The notes beneath the pieces were generated by a model, which was not told where the DNA came from, ran no database searches, and saw only the letters and a program-made list of their open reading frames with translations. A program made the translations under genes and the position numbers. This document shows, one piece after another, positions 1 to 49,118 of a DNA stretch of 64,000 nucleotides (position 1 is the first letter of the stretch; each line of letters starts with the position of its first letter). The stretch is taken from assembly GCA_033980235.1 (NCBI GenBank), contig CM067075.1:67001-131000 (forward strand), given 5' to 3'. The DNA comes from Diadema setosum (lineage: Eukaryota; Echinodermata; Echinoidea; Diadematoida; Diadematidae).

Positions 1-125
1 GACTAATTGGAACGAAATTTTGCACAGGTGTTACTGCAATCATACCCAAACTCCATGCTAACTATGAGACCAATTGCTGCAGGTTTACAAATGTGGGCTA
101 ATACCTTTAAAACCCTTATCAGTGC

Positions 126-232
126 TTATAACGTGTTACAATACAACGTGTTACAATGTGTTACAATACATACATTGTAGCGCATACAATACATACATTA
201 CAACGTGTTACAATACATACAATTACATTGTA
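126..232. repeat. degenerate minisatellite
   Basis: Irregular tandem copies of ACGTGTTACAAT and ACAATACATACATT in the intron or upstream DNA before the first visible exon. No coding support in 1-308. Confidence 0.7.
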
Positions 233-308
233 GGGCCATGTACACTTAGTTATTTTAATTGTAATGAATAGCAATATGGATCTACATTCCTCCACCCTTT
301 GTCTACAG

Positions 309-37185
<36,877 letters not shown>

Positions 37186-38127
37186 GGAATCTATCTACTC
37201 CATGGTGCTGTCAGCTTTCAACTTCTTGGCCATGCTTTTACTGACCCGAATACATCAACAAAACAGTAGGTCATAGGGTTACACAATGTTGAGTACATAA
37301 GACTAGCATGTATGAGACAAATGAACAAGGCAAGTATGTGGCTAGAAATGTGTCATTATTTGCGACTTTGTCTTCTCTTGATGATGTCTCATGCACAAAC
37401 TGACTTCACTGTGGGGGACAGCTGTGAGTAGCAGAATGAAACCAGTGTTTGTAGAGCTATATGGGATGAGATTGAAAGTGATATGGTTGTGCCTTGGACT
37501 AGAGTGCCTTGTGCAAGAAAGCTGTCATTTTTTTTCATATTTCTTTGTTTTGATGTAGGAGGAGTGGTTTAATTGATGTATGCTCAATATCTACATTTCA
37601 ATAGGTCTTGTAGAATACTACAGCTCATGGGTTCAGAAAAAAAAAAGTGCAATGGAAATCACATATTGCAGGATGGGTTTGGGAAACAAGTTATTCTCCT
37701 GTTTAAGCTCTTGCTATCCAATCACCCAACACAAAACCCTCACTTTGCCATTTGGGAATTACACTAAACCATGCATTATAGAGCTCTATGATACCATATG
37801 ATATCCATGGCAACTTGTACAAATGCAGTAAAAGAAGAAGAGACATAGAAGTAGTCAAAGTAAATCTGTAGTCCCATAGTTGAGCAGATTCACAGGAACA
37901 AGCATTATTGCAGGTACAATTGTATTCATTCTGCAAGGTAATCTGCAAGCTAGACCTACATATCAAATCACAATGCCTGTGACCTTATCAAAGTCCAGAA
38001 AAAGGCAGTACTGTTTGATATTGACATCAAGGTGTTTCGTTACACTATTCAAGTGAACAGTGTATAAAATGGGAAATCTAATGCAAATACATTTATTTTC
38101 TTCTGTCTCAATCTGTCAAACACACGC

Positions 38128-38128
<1 letters not shown>
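37186..38128 (+). other. probable KAT2 3' UTR and downstream DNA
   Basis: No convincing coding sequence. The 3' UTR should begin here. The first AATAAA hexamer seen downstream of the stop is at 38543-38548, which would give a UTR of about 1.36 kb. An earlier variant signal may be used instead. The end is therefore uncertain. Confidence 0.4.
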
Positions 38129-38183
<55 letters not shown>

Positions 38184-38188
38184 ACATG
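38129..38188. repeat. (CA)n microsatellite
   Basis: About 50-60 bases of CA repeat in KAT2 3' flank. Cys/Val-repeat reading frames across it are artefacts. Confidence 0.95.
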
Positions 38189-38542
38189 CTGTACACAATC
38201 GCATAGTGGGAGAGTATGTGAGGGGCACCTGGAAGGTGGAAGGTGATTCTCCACACATGTGCTGCATAAAGGGAAGAAGCTGAGAGTGCTGGAAATGACA
38301 CAAGCACAATGTCACCTGTCAGTGTATGAATTTTTCATTTCCCTACAAACATTTTATGCTCAATGAAAAAGGTTCTTCACCATGCAAAAAATGATCATTC
38401 TTGTACGGAAAATGAAATCCATGTGATCTCTGAGTTCAGTTATCATTTTTAGATATTCATGAGGGACATTGCAGGAAATGGTTTTTCCAAAAATATGGCC
38501 TGCATATTTTAAAGCAGGCTGTGGTTCCAATAATGCTGTGGA

Positions 38543-38548
38543 AATAAA
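38543..38548 (+). promoter_or_regulatory. candidate polyadenylation signal for KAT2
   Basis: First AATAAA hexamer downstream of the KAT2 stop codon. A hexamer alone is weak evidence, and a CA microsatellite lies between it and the stop. Confidence 0.25.
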
Positions 38549-38751
38549 GCTGTAAAACTGTTGTTATAATTATCAGTGCTGTTGCCCATAGGTTGTGTTG
38601 CACTGTATCATGATGACATCTCTTACCATTTGTGACGTTAAACTGCCTCAAGTTTCATTTCATGAGAGAATATAACCTTGAAATGTTTAATAGCCGTTTT
38701 ACACACAACCCCTCAAAAGGGAAGGTAGAGAGACTAAGATGGTTTGATATA

Positions 38752-39170
38752 CAGTTGAACCTCTCGTATCCGGACAAGTCGGGACCGGGGCTCATCCGGA
38801 TAAGGGATTTGGCCGGATACGGGAGACTCAATGCTTTATACATGTACATTATACATACACATGTACTGATGTAGCCCATTGTAGTACCACATGTAGTAAT
38901 GTGTATACTGCAACCTTTTCATTGTTACATTTGGGGATGTTTCGGGATGTTGAAATGTCTAAAGGTAAGCAATTTGGAAGGAAATTTGATGCAATGTATG
39001 TTAATCATATTGGAAGTAATATGTAATTCATGTGTGTTTGGGTAGGAGTTCCCAAGGAGTTGGGAATCCCCCTTTCTTCCCGTAATTATTAGAAAAAAAT
39101 CACGGCGAGATTGCGTCCGGATAATAGAGAGATCCGGATAAAGGGAGGCCGGATAATAGAGGTTCAACTG
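38752..39170. mobile_element. TA-flanked CAGT-ended element (ATCCGG family)
   Basis: CAGTTGAACCTCTCGTATCC at the left and GGATAATAGAGGTTCAACTG at the right, TA on each side. Internal ATCCGGATAA repeats. Tigger/pogo-like nonautonomous element, 419 bp. Confidence 0.88.
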
Positions 39171-39540
39171 TATAAAGTGCAATGTATCATTGCACACTAC
39201 AGGGACTATTATCAATTATGAAACACCTGAAGAGATCCTTGTCATTTGATTGGTTGTTTGACATTGATCATTCGGCCCATTTCACTCTGACGTCGTCGTG
39301 CGTGCAATTTTGACTCCATTTACTGTGCAAATTTGGATCCATACGATTTGCTCCATTACACACTCGCTGAGAGCCCGGCACATTATGCGTATTAAACACT
39401 TGCGTTTACAGTGTGTGTATGTGACAGCACGCTGGCGTAAAGCGCTCTGTGAGCACTCTTGCGATCTCAGATTCTCTCTTGTTTCTAAATTAATAAAACA
39501 TCAAATGACAAGGATCTATTTAAGGCGTTATATAAAACAA

Positions 39541-39710
39541 ATAATAAATGTTTTTCATTCATGCAATGGACACAATATTTCATTCGGTGAAAGATGAAAT
39601 ATTTGATCCATTCAAGGAGGCTGTGCCTCCTTGAATGGATCATTTCATCTTTCACCTTTGAAATACATGTATTCTGTCCATTGCACTCATAAACATTCAT
39701 TATTAATTTG
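39541..39710. repeat. hairpin/palindrome, about 80 bp arms
   Basis: GATCCATTCAAGGAGG at 39605-39620 is followed after CTGTG by its exact complement. Pairing continues outward through GAAAGATGAAAT/ATTTCATCTTTC and CAATGGACA/TGTCCATTG. Confidence 0.88.
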
Positions 39711-39876
39711 TATATCACATTATAATGGGTATTCCCTAAAGAGGTCTTTTGCATTGTTTTTATTGTCTTGGTGTGTACTGATGTCAATTTTTTTTTTGAC
39801 GGAAAAGGATAAAGTCAAACTGTCTTCTACTAGATGAAAGTCACCATTGCTCTTATTTGTCCTGTATTTTTCTTAA

Positions 39877-40871
39877 GAGTGTTTCTACAGGGGACACCTC
39901 GTATCACCTCGTATCACCTTGCATCACCTCATATTTTATGACTACCAGAACTGTTTCTACTGAGCAATAAATACGTGGTGATGCGAGAAGATGCAAAAGA
40001 ACTTGCTGTGAACTGGAAGTCACATATTTTACAGATGTGGTCGCAGGGCGTGCGGTATGGGACAGTGAACAAAATGATCAAGATGGCACAAACTAGATCG
40101 GGAGGTGAAATGTGCATCAGTATTTCCACTTTTGTATTGTTCTCACTGCCAGTCAGAGAGTAAGGAGTCAAGTTCAATCTGCTGCTTTGAGAAGGAGAAG
40201 GTGGCTGAATGTTTAGGGAGATGAAGCATGCATGATAGGCTACATAACAGCATTCTGTCGGCATTCCGTTTTGTTTTGGCATCCAAAATTGAAATGCCCC
40301 TCACTACTAATCTGTCATCTGCCGTCACTTGAAAATCGAAAATTGCTGCAGATCCATCCTCCAACATATGATTTATTCAAACAACAAGAAACAAGTTAGT
40401 GTACAAGTATCTGGTGGTTCAAGCCATGAAACAAGAAGTAACAGTACGCAGTACTAAGTGTACAGTGTAGACTGTATAGTGCATGTATTGTATAGGACTA
40501 CAACACACAAGATGCGTCAGCGCTGTGAACGCAAAGCAGGTGTGTGACCATACGAATAACGCTGGCAAAATTTCCCAATAATTTGAGAGTTCCCGGACCG
40601 GTACATGGCAAATTTCGCTACACTGCAAATTTTGCTTCCCGATGTGTGTCTACTGACAAATCGTCCTTCGCATCACCGCGCATCAACCACCTCAAAAGGT
40701 GGATGACGGAGCACCTCGCATCACCGCGCATCGGCCACTACCCGATGTGTTTCTACTGAGGAAAAATTTGAGGTGTTACTGTGCATTGCTGTGCATCACC
40801 ACGTATCACTGCAAATCACCTCGCATCGCCTCGCATCACCTCAAATTTTCATTGCTCTGTAGAAACATGCT
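39877..40871. mobile_element. inverted-repeat element with CATCACCTCG repeats
   Basis: Outer TGTTTCTACAG (39879) and CTGTAGAAACA (40857) are inverted. Both sides carry tandem CRCATCACCTCG decamers, at 39896-39932 and 40660-40850. TGTTTCTACTG words recur at about 39950 and 40748. Reading frames inside show no recognised domain. Confidence 0.6.
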
Positions 40872-41464
40872 CAATGTCAAGCCCAGTGTTCCAGGAATTG
40901 ATACAATGTACAAGGAGTACAAAACTGCAAAGTGACAAACCAGTGCATCCCTTGAGTTATAGTGTGGACTGAAGTCTCAAACCCCCATTAGAAATATGCA
41001 GGTTGCTTGTTACTCCAGATTGTAAAAATAGTGAATGAATTACTGACCTTGACCGATAAACATGGCATGTCAAGCAAGACAGGTATTAAAAGGAAAATGC
41101 TTGCTATGCATCTGCCCCAGGTTTTTCATAGTCTTGAAGGTGTGTGCTTGGATCATTATAAATGTATGTTCTGGACTGTTATAAAGTCGTTTGATTAGAG
41201 AGATGATATTCTCATTACATGAGCTGAACAAGTATGATGATGCAGTGTGGTCAACAGACTGTTGGAATTGCCTCTTGTGCGTGTACTTGTATAATGAATA
41301 GCCAACTCAGACTATTTTTTTGTTGTTTCCTGTAATGCCGTTTACTACAAATATCCACCTACCGTATTACGAATAGGTTGATGCCATCTCAACTCATTCC
41401 TCCAAACAAGAAACAAGATACCCTGTATGTGTACATGTATTTTGTGTTCTTTGAAAGAATACTT

Positions 41465-41711
41465 GAAGAGTTTGTTCGCAAAAACCGATAAGTCCATATT
41501 TGCCAAATGGAGATATTTGCGATTAAACGTTAAGAAAAATATAGAGAATAATAAGAAAATTTTTGCTTCTTTTGACCATAACTCCAAAAATGTAGCTTTA
41601 TATGTACTGACCAATAAATCATTTAAAAGGTATTATTTTGTACTTTTAGACAGATACCTTACTTCAAAATCTTCAAAAATGGACTTATCGGTTTTTGCAA
41701 ACAAACTCTTC
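41465..41711 (+). mobile_element. 247 bp MITE, copy 1, 4 bp target duplication ACTT
   Basis: GAAGAGTTTGTTCGCAAAAA at the left and TTTTTGCAAACAAACTCTTC at the right, flanked by ACTT on both sides. Near-identical copies are at 43381-43633 and 50849-51095. Its open frames (for example 41427-41750) arise from the low-GC body. Confidence 0.93.
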
Positions 41712-41731
41712 ACTTGTACATTGTACATGTA

Positions 41732-41916
41732 CAGTGCACTCCTGTTATAACGAACACGGTTTTAACAAACTTATGGTTACAAGGAAGTGAAAATTCAGGC
41801 CGCAGCTTTATCCGTTCTTTGTATTTCTGTTGTTTATTTGTTCAATTATAACAAAACTTCAATATAGTGAAAGAAAACTGCCGCCCCGAGGACTTTGTTA
41901 TAACGGGAGTCCACAA
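41732..41916. mobile_element. TA-flanked MITE (ACGGGAGT family), copy 2
   Basis: CAGTGCACTCCTGTTATAAC and TATAACGGGAGTCCACAA with TA flanks. Aligns end to end with 29316-29497. Confidence 0.85.
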
Positions 41917-42610
41917 TACATAATTTATTTACACATTTCAGAGCAAAGAACCAATAGTTTATGGCCGCATCATTTTAGCCTCCTTTTCCAAACTGATATG
42001 AAATTGACCTCACTGGATTTCTCAGTGAAAGAAGTTGTGTACCACAGATTATGATTGAATGCATATCATTTGACTTTGAATGTACAGTGTGTATTTTGCT
42101 AGGTATCCTTGAATGTCCAGGAATTCCATCATAATATGCAGACCAATATAATGTTCAGCATTGTGCATATGTGTGAATAAATTATTGTTTTGTTACAAAA
42201 GGTACTGTAATGCTGTGTGGCGTACACTCTATCGTGAAACTTGGGTAAGGCACACTGTTACTTCCGTACAGTACAAAACATTTCAGAGAATGTGTATGTA
42301 TGTATGTACATGCATGTATGTACATGTGTATATGCTGTACACATCGGCCTTGAGATGGCAAAACGATGTATGCTGAAAATTCATGAAAATTGACTTGGTC
42401 ATATATTTCAGCTTATTTTAGTATAATCTAACTCTTGACCAAATCTTGAAATCTGAACCCATTCCGTTACCGAGATATGATGCTCCCTCCCATTGGAAAT
42501 TGTTAAAATTTTGGTGGCAAAACAATGTAAGCGGCGATACGCTTGCCCCTGCTTCTCAACACAAGATGGGCATGGACTTTGCAAAACAATGCATCTACAT
42601 GCGATACATA

Positions 42611-43198
42611 AGCCGGGTTCACACGTACAAATTAGCGGGATGACGATCGCGATGCTCATCCCAAGTTTTTTTGCGAGCGTCCACACGTACCAAATTAGCG
42701 GGATAGCGATCACGATCGGTATCCCGCTAATTTGTCGAGCGTCCACACGTACCGAATTATCCCGCTAATTGCCGATAGAGACAACAGCAAAGCCTGCAAA
42801 CTGGGTCACACAGCGCCCTTCTCTATCACTGCCTGCGCGCACTTACCTTTGTCCATTGTCTTTTACGCGTCAGTGGTGTGGTTCGCGTGCTGTTGTTGTT
42901 GTGCTACAAAGAGGTGAAGGACCTCTTCGCAGGGGCCTCGCTGTTGTGATGTGCGCATTGCATGATGGGATTTAAAAACTCGAGATTGTAATCCCGACCG
43001 TTCACACGTACCAGCGCGGGGCAAATTATCCCACTAATTGACGAACCAGCGCAAGATTTCTTGGGATTAGCATCGCGATGCTTATCCCGCCAATTTTCGG
43101 GTTTTTTCTGTCCACACGTGCAAAAAACTCGGGATGACGATCGCGATGCAAACCTCGAGATTTGTATCCCGCTAATTGGTGTACGTGTGAACCCGGCT
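42611..43198. mobile_element. inverted-repeat element with GGGTTCACACGTAC ends
   Basis: AGCCGGGTTCACACGTAC and GTACGTGTGAACCCGGCT termini. The interior repeats TCCACACGTACCAAATTAGC and ATCCCGCTAATT in both orientations. No protein. Confidence 0.85.
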
Positions 43199-43380
43199 AC
43201 TGTTTTACCATCTCAATGTTTACGCAGTAATAGACTGCCCAGCTGCGCGCATATTGACATTTTTAATACAGTATACGCGCGCCAGTGATCGAGACCTGCA
43301 TTGTTTTGCCATATCAATGGCGATACTGTGGTTACGTTGAGACAGAATGTATGTTTTGAAAACTGTATGTTTTTGCAAAT

Positions 43381-43633
43381 GAAGAGTTTGTTTGCAAAAA
43401 CCGATAAGTCCATATTTGCCAAATGGAGATATTTGTGATGAAATGTCAAGAAAAATAAAGAGAATAACAAGAAAATTTTTGCTTCTTTTGGCCATAACTT
43501 CAAAAATATACATTTATACATGTATGTAGTGACCAATATATCATTTAAAAGGTATTATTTTGTACCTTATGACAGAGATCTTACTTCAAAATCTTCAAAA
43601 ATGGACGTATCGGTTTTTGCAAACAAACCCTTC
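43381..43633 (+). mobile_element. 253 bp MITE, copy 2, target duplication AAAT
   Basis: Same family and orientation as 41465-41711. GAAGAGTTTGTTTGCAAAAA to AACAAACCCTTC, flanked by AAAT on both sides. Confidence 0.92.
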
Positions 43634-43889
43634 AAATTATTCTAAAAATAGAGTGTCTAGTGAGACCAATTTGGATGTACTGTATTAATGATAGTGTGGT
43701 CCTTCTAGGGTAAGATATGAAGTGTTGAAAGAAAACAGAAAAAGAACTGTAGGTTGGCAAAACTTCAAACTTGATTTACTGGAAATGAGGTTCGACGTAG
43801 ATACATTGTTTTGCCATCTCAAGGCCGACATGTGTAAACTGTAACCACATCAAGATGTATCCTTGTCTGGATATTGTGCATGTGACAGT

Positions 43890-44377
43890 AGGTGTTTTCA
43901 CATCAGCCCGATAAAAATCTAAGCTCGAGAAATTTTTTGAGATAGCGAGTAAGCGCGCTATTTCATTTCTTATTCACATCAGCCCGAAGAGAATCAGCCT
44001 GAATTTTTGTCGAGCTAATTCGACAGCCGAGTATGGGATGTGCAAACAGCATAAGTAATGTGTGTGCCCTCTCAAAAATTCCTTGTGATTTGTGTGCAGT
44101 TTGCCTTCATCGATTGGGTCACACACGCTAGGCATGATGGGATGCATTGCGCTAATTTCTCAAGTCGTTTTCACATTATCAAATAGCGTACTACTATCCC
44201 GCTATTTCAGAAATTTCCCAAGTTGGACTCGAGGAATTTTCTCGATCAGAGCGATACAACTAGCGCGTTAATTTGTGTTCACATTATCAAATAGCGCGCT
44301 ATTTCGCTATTGGGAAAATTTCCCAAGTCAGAAAATAGCGCACTATTTCAAAACATCGGGCTGATGTGAAAACGCCT
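43890..44377. mobile_element. inverted-repeat element with TTTTCACATCAGCCCG ends
   Basis: AGGTGTTTTCACATCAGCCC and GGGCTGATGTGAAAACGCCT termini, flanked by AGT on both sides. The interior has many AAATAGCGCGCTATTT-type palindromes. Confidence 0.85.
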
Positions 44378-45449
44378 AGTGAGAAATAATATTTTGATAG
44401 AGAGAGGTCCTGGATAATAAAACATTTCCTTCTACATTGTAAATACCATAGCTGATTAAAAGTCTGCCATAGTTATTAAAAATAGGCTGGTACGGCTGTA
44501 TCCAGAAATAGAGTACAGTGACACCTTGTCAGTAATTACGAATACACTGTAGGTGTGTCCATACAATTTATAGATTCTCATTTTATAAACTATCACCCTG
44601 AAACTAGTCAAATTACATTGTACATGTACAGTGTACTTTCGTTTGCAGAGAATTTACAGTACATGTACAATGCATCAGGTTATGGCAGACAAAAATAATA
44701 TTCATTCAATGCATGGAGAAATGTCTTGAACACATAAGCAGGACCAAGACATTACTTGTACACATGTAGAAAAGGATGTCAATGAGATGTGTGGGAGAAC
44801 CAGCTTGTCTTTAATGGAGTGGTCACATCATCCTACAACCATACATGTGTTTAATGATTTAGAGGTTGCTTTAAGATTCCACACACTCTGTGTGAACATG
44901 TAAAAAGCAGCTACAAACTGTATCGAAGCAATTTGTCTCCTGATGGGCTATAAACATCCACATAAGTCAACAGATTTTCTCTGGTCCTGTGTATGTCAAC
45001 TTTACACAACATTCATTGTACTTCAAGTGGAATTGTGAAAGATTCTTGTCTTAAAAGAATTATTTTATCCTTACAAAAAGGCAAGATTATTACCTATAGT
45101 CCATGTACTGTATGGCATAACCTTATTAACAGAAAAGAAACTACATGTACATACAATGTCCATGTACTGTACATCACTGTTAGACTTTCCACCGGCACAG
45201 ACCAAAGAAATGAGCCCTTACATACAATATTCTTTATCACAGGCATCTATAACAGTGTATTAAAACATTCCAGCTGGCTACCTACACATATCACTCCCTC
45301 TGACGGTTACAGACCGAGTACCAAATTGTACATAATGATTATGCATCACTCTAACCCAAGTACCAACGGTATCACAAGTTGATCTTTCCACATATTCTTG
45401 CACAATCAGAGGTAATGACTATTGTATCAGTACATGTATATACACGTAG
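44378..45449. other. intergenic, one unexplained open frame
   Basis: No repeats with clear ends. A 129-codon open frame at 44993-45382 (+) has no recognised domain, no splice context and no paralogue in the window. Probably chance. Confidence 0.5.
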
Positions 45450-45451
45450 TA

Positions 45452-45616
45452 CAGTGAAACCTGTCTACAGCGGCCACATAAGGGTGACAAAAAAGCTGGC
45501 TACTATAGTCGAGTTCTTTCACTTGCTTTTTTTCTAGGAGGGATTTGTTTTTATTGGTCGTATACGGCATGTGGCCGCTATAAATAGGTGGTCGCTATGA
45601 AAGACAAGTTTGATTG
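45452..45616. mobile_element. TA-flanked CAGT-ended element (CGGCCAC family), short copy
   Basis: CAGTGAAACCTGTCTACAGC at the left and CAAGTTTGATTG at the right, TA flanks, 165 bp. Same termini as the composite at 61285-62814. Confidence 0.8.
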
Positions 45617-45676
45617 TATTAACTTACGTGTATATTACTTATGGCAAGGAGCTTCAAACAGTTCTAGAGATTTCTA

Positions 45677-47251
45677 AAGGCCGTGTCACACCTTTCCATG
45701 CAAGCTTTGCGTGCTACTTGCAAATAACAAATTTTGCAACCTGGAGGTCCCAGCAGATGACCCTCACATGACCTGCAACTGACAGTACCTAATCCTATCA
45801 TGTATCTCACCCATCTACCCGGAGTTGTGCATGCAAGTCCTCTTTACCTGCAGCCAAGTTTTGGCCCTGTCATACCTTTCCGGGCAAGAAAATGTACCTG
45901 GGCTTGATGTGTGTTTGGATTTCCCCGCACGCAGGACAATTTTTTGCAGGTGGACAAGGATTTGAGGAAGTTTCATATGTGTCTTACCTGCTGGACCCGT
46001 GCTACTTATGTTCAGAGAGCGACTACCAAGTCTCACGCATTGTGAGTGAGACTCAAGCATTTAGGGTCTGTCTCACGATCTCATGCATGACACCCATTTT
46101 TCTCACGCATTGGGAGCATAGCTTAAAGGATTAAAGTGAGAGTTGCAATTGAAGGCATATTTCCCTTTAGTCTTTCAAAATAAATAAAAATAAAATAGTC
46201 ACTTCAGTATGCACTAGCTTGCTCCATTAAGAGCTAAAAATTGATAAAGCTCCCTACCGTGGGAGGGCGGAAACCCCCCTCCCACACCCTTCCCTCGCTC
46301 AGTCACTTCACTCCCTCGCTCAGGTACATGCGTGCGCGCCGAGATGCTGAGTCATGAAAATCTCACTCATAAAAATTTTTTGAACTTGGCATCTAGAATT
46401 TCTATGTATGTTCTACTTATGTCCATTCCATATGACCTGCGTGCAGGCGCATGGATGGTGAGTGAGGGCTAACAACTCCGTGGAGGAATTCCTCTGAAGG
46501 AATTTGATATGGCAGACATCCAACTGAATGTCATGCAGATGACACGACACGCGCTTGCGGCGCAAAAGTACAGATCCATGGGCAAATTACATGCTTCAAG
46601 CGGGTCAACTGCCTTTGACTTGTGACATCTACAAGTGTTCGCGTGCCTCCTACTGGTGTTCTGCGTGGACCTGTGCAGGCAATCTCCAGGACTCAACCAC
46701 AAAAGTGTTGGTCATGCTCAAAGCTTGGCTGCAGAAAATCAGACTTGCATGCGCACCTCCGGGCAACTATGGGCGAGAAACGCGTTATGTACTGTCAGGT
46801 GTGGGCCAACTGCTGGGAGGTTCGGGTAGCAAAAATTTCCCCTGCAAATCAACCCGCAATGCTTTCCCAGTAAGTAGACATGGTGGGACAAGTCCTTTAG
46901 CATGCTCAAAACTTGTTCCGGGTGAGTCGCGGGGGTTTGCTTGCAGAGGTACACGTAGAACACCGTTAGCAGCAGCACCTCGCAGGCAACTCCCATGCAG
47001 GTACTTCGCAGCCCCCGTATGTCGCTCATAGCTGAAAATGGGATAGGTTTTTGAAGCTCTCGCCAGTACAGTGAATACACGCAAGTAGCAGGTAAGTACA
47101 TTTGTATAATGCGCCTAGCAGGTACGTATTAGACGCAAGTACGGAACTCGCCAACATCCTTGTCCACCCGCAGAAAATTTTCCTGTGTACTGGAAAACCC
47201 CTACTCGCAACAAGCCCATGTAGCTTACTCAGAAAGGTGTGACAGGGCCTT
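45677..47251. mobile_element. 1.6 kb inverted-repeat element with GTGTCACACCTTTC ends
   Basis: AAGGCCGTGTCACACCTTTC and GAAAGGTGTGACAGGGCCTT termini, flanked by TA. The interior repeats words such as ACCTGCA, GCAGGTA and a second internal GCCCTGTCATACCTTTCC at 45863. Several short open frames occur, none with a known domain. Confidence 0.75.
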
Positions 47252-47267
47252 TAAGATTCCTTAATTT

Positions 47268-47287
47268 GGAGGGGGGGGGGGGGGGGC
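47268..47287. repeat. G homopolymer
   Basis: About 18 consecutive G next to the right end of the preceding element, within a small dispersed fragment that continues to about 47476. Confidence 0.9.
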
Positions 47288-47479
47288 ATGGTGCCCATTT
47301 GAACAAACTGATAATTGATATCCTTTCGTCCTTGGGATGCAACCTGACAAGGTTGGTGAAAATCCGTCATGGGGTTTTGATAACAACATGAAAATATGAA
47401 GTTTATACACACTAACAGATGCTGGACGAAGAGCAATCACAAAGGCTCACTTGAGCCTTTGACTCAGGTGAGCTAAAAA

Positions 47480-49116
47480 AGTTATGCTGATGACTTACTT
47501 CTGTGCAATGATTTGTGATCTGTAATTTAAAATCTTTCAAATTAAAATATGTGCAACAGGAAATTGGAAAAAAAAAAAGAGGCAATTATTCCTCCATAAA
47601 AAATAATGTAGATTCTCCTTAAAAGATATGCACAGCCACTCCCTCTAAAAAACAAGAAATCATGATACAGTACAGTTGTACATTTGTATACATTTATATA
47701 TGAAAAATATATGCCAGATTAGTATAAAATAATCTTTCCATAACTGTTACATATGTTACATATTTGATTTTATATGTACAAACTCTAGCAAGACCATACA
47801 GTGAGTCTTTATGGTAGATTGCTCTGCCAGTATGAAAGTTAGCATGTCTGAGTTAGGGGCTGTTATACAAGCAACAGGGTTATAATGATTTTTTTTTTAA
47901 TTACATTTTTGTGACATCTGCTTACTACATGTAGTTTCTAATGCTGTGTTTATACACTTGTACCATGTTCCTGGCAGGCATGACAGTTTCAGGCCACTGT
48001 GGACAAAAAGGGATGGACATGAGACAATGTGGTGGGAAGGGTGGGCAAACGTGATAGGCCGTGACTGCTGTGGATGCCATGTTGGGTCTTTCAACTGTCA
48101 AAAAAATTTGCCACGGCAGTCCCTGTGCTAACGAGAAACCTTTTAGGCCATAATAAAACGGAGTGAATGCAACAAAGCATGACAGGCCGTAACAATTCTT
48201 GGAGGTGGTGCACAGTGGAATGCGATGGAAAATATTGTGTAGTCTATCCTCACTGGAGCGAACTGGAACGAACAAGACTAGAATATGGAGGGGGGAAAAC
48301 ATGAGAATATCCTATCTCCCCATGGTGCACTGCATTTCAAGCAAACGGCTGCCTTGGCTCCCGGGAACATGGTGGAAACATAGCATTAATAAACTAAAAC
48401 ATGCACATTTACTACATATTTTGCAGTCTCACTATATTTGCCATTACTTGTTATCGAAAAGTGAAGAGTACTTGGAGATTGGTTATCTTTGACCTAATGG
48501 CAGTCATTCCCTTAAAAAACAAAAACAAATGCAGAGTATAATTTTTGCAGCTTTACTGAAGCCATCCATCTATTTGCCAAATGTTATGCATTTGTTTATT
48601 TTTATGGTTTCTGTTTTACTTTGTTTTACTGACCACAAATAGTACATCAATTACAATGTAAATTAATTGAAGTGTACATACATTGTACTATGCTTGTATA
48701 CATTCACAAAAAGCATATAATGAGAAAATGGTTTGTGGAAATTAGCACTGCATTACATTTAGGATAACAAACATGCAAGTATCCAACATTTTGATCCACA
48801 TGTGAAATAACACTACATGTACATGTACAGTGTCTATGACTCGCACCATGTCTGATCCTCACAAATGTGGTCTCAGAATGTGTGGAAAATATCAGAGGAA
48901 AAGAGAATGAAAGATAACAGGAAAGCCACTGCAATTATTGGCAGTTGAAAAAATTGTATCTCATGACCATAACAGGCTAAAAAAAAAAACAAAAAAAAAA
49001 CAACATACCATGGAGCAGATTATACACAAGAAATGTGGTGTGTACCGTTATAGTGTAGGATTCCAGGCTTGCTTGGTCAAACACATTTTACATTAACATG
49101 TTCAAACCATGCAAAA
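47480..49116. other. intergenic, nothing recognised
   Basis: AT-rich DNA with A and T runs. Open frames at 47897-48492 on both strands show no recognised domain. Confidence 0.6.
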
Positions 49117-49118
49117 TA

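Noticed and set aside
38116..38307. Val/Cys repeat protein
   Set aside because: CA microsatellite translated on the - strand.
41427..41750. 107-codon Lys/Phe-rich frame
   Set aside because: Covers the 247 bp MITE. The same peptide pieces appear at the other two MITE copies in either orientation.
44993..45382. 129-codon intergenic frame as a gene
   Set aside because: No domain, no splice sites or promoter seen. Length is within chance expectation for this much DNA.
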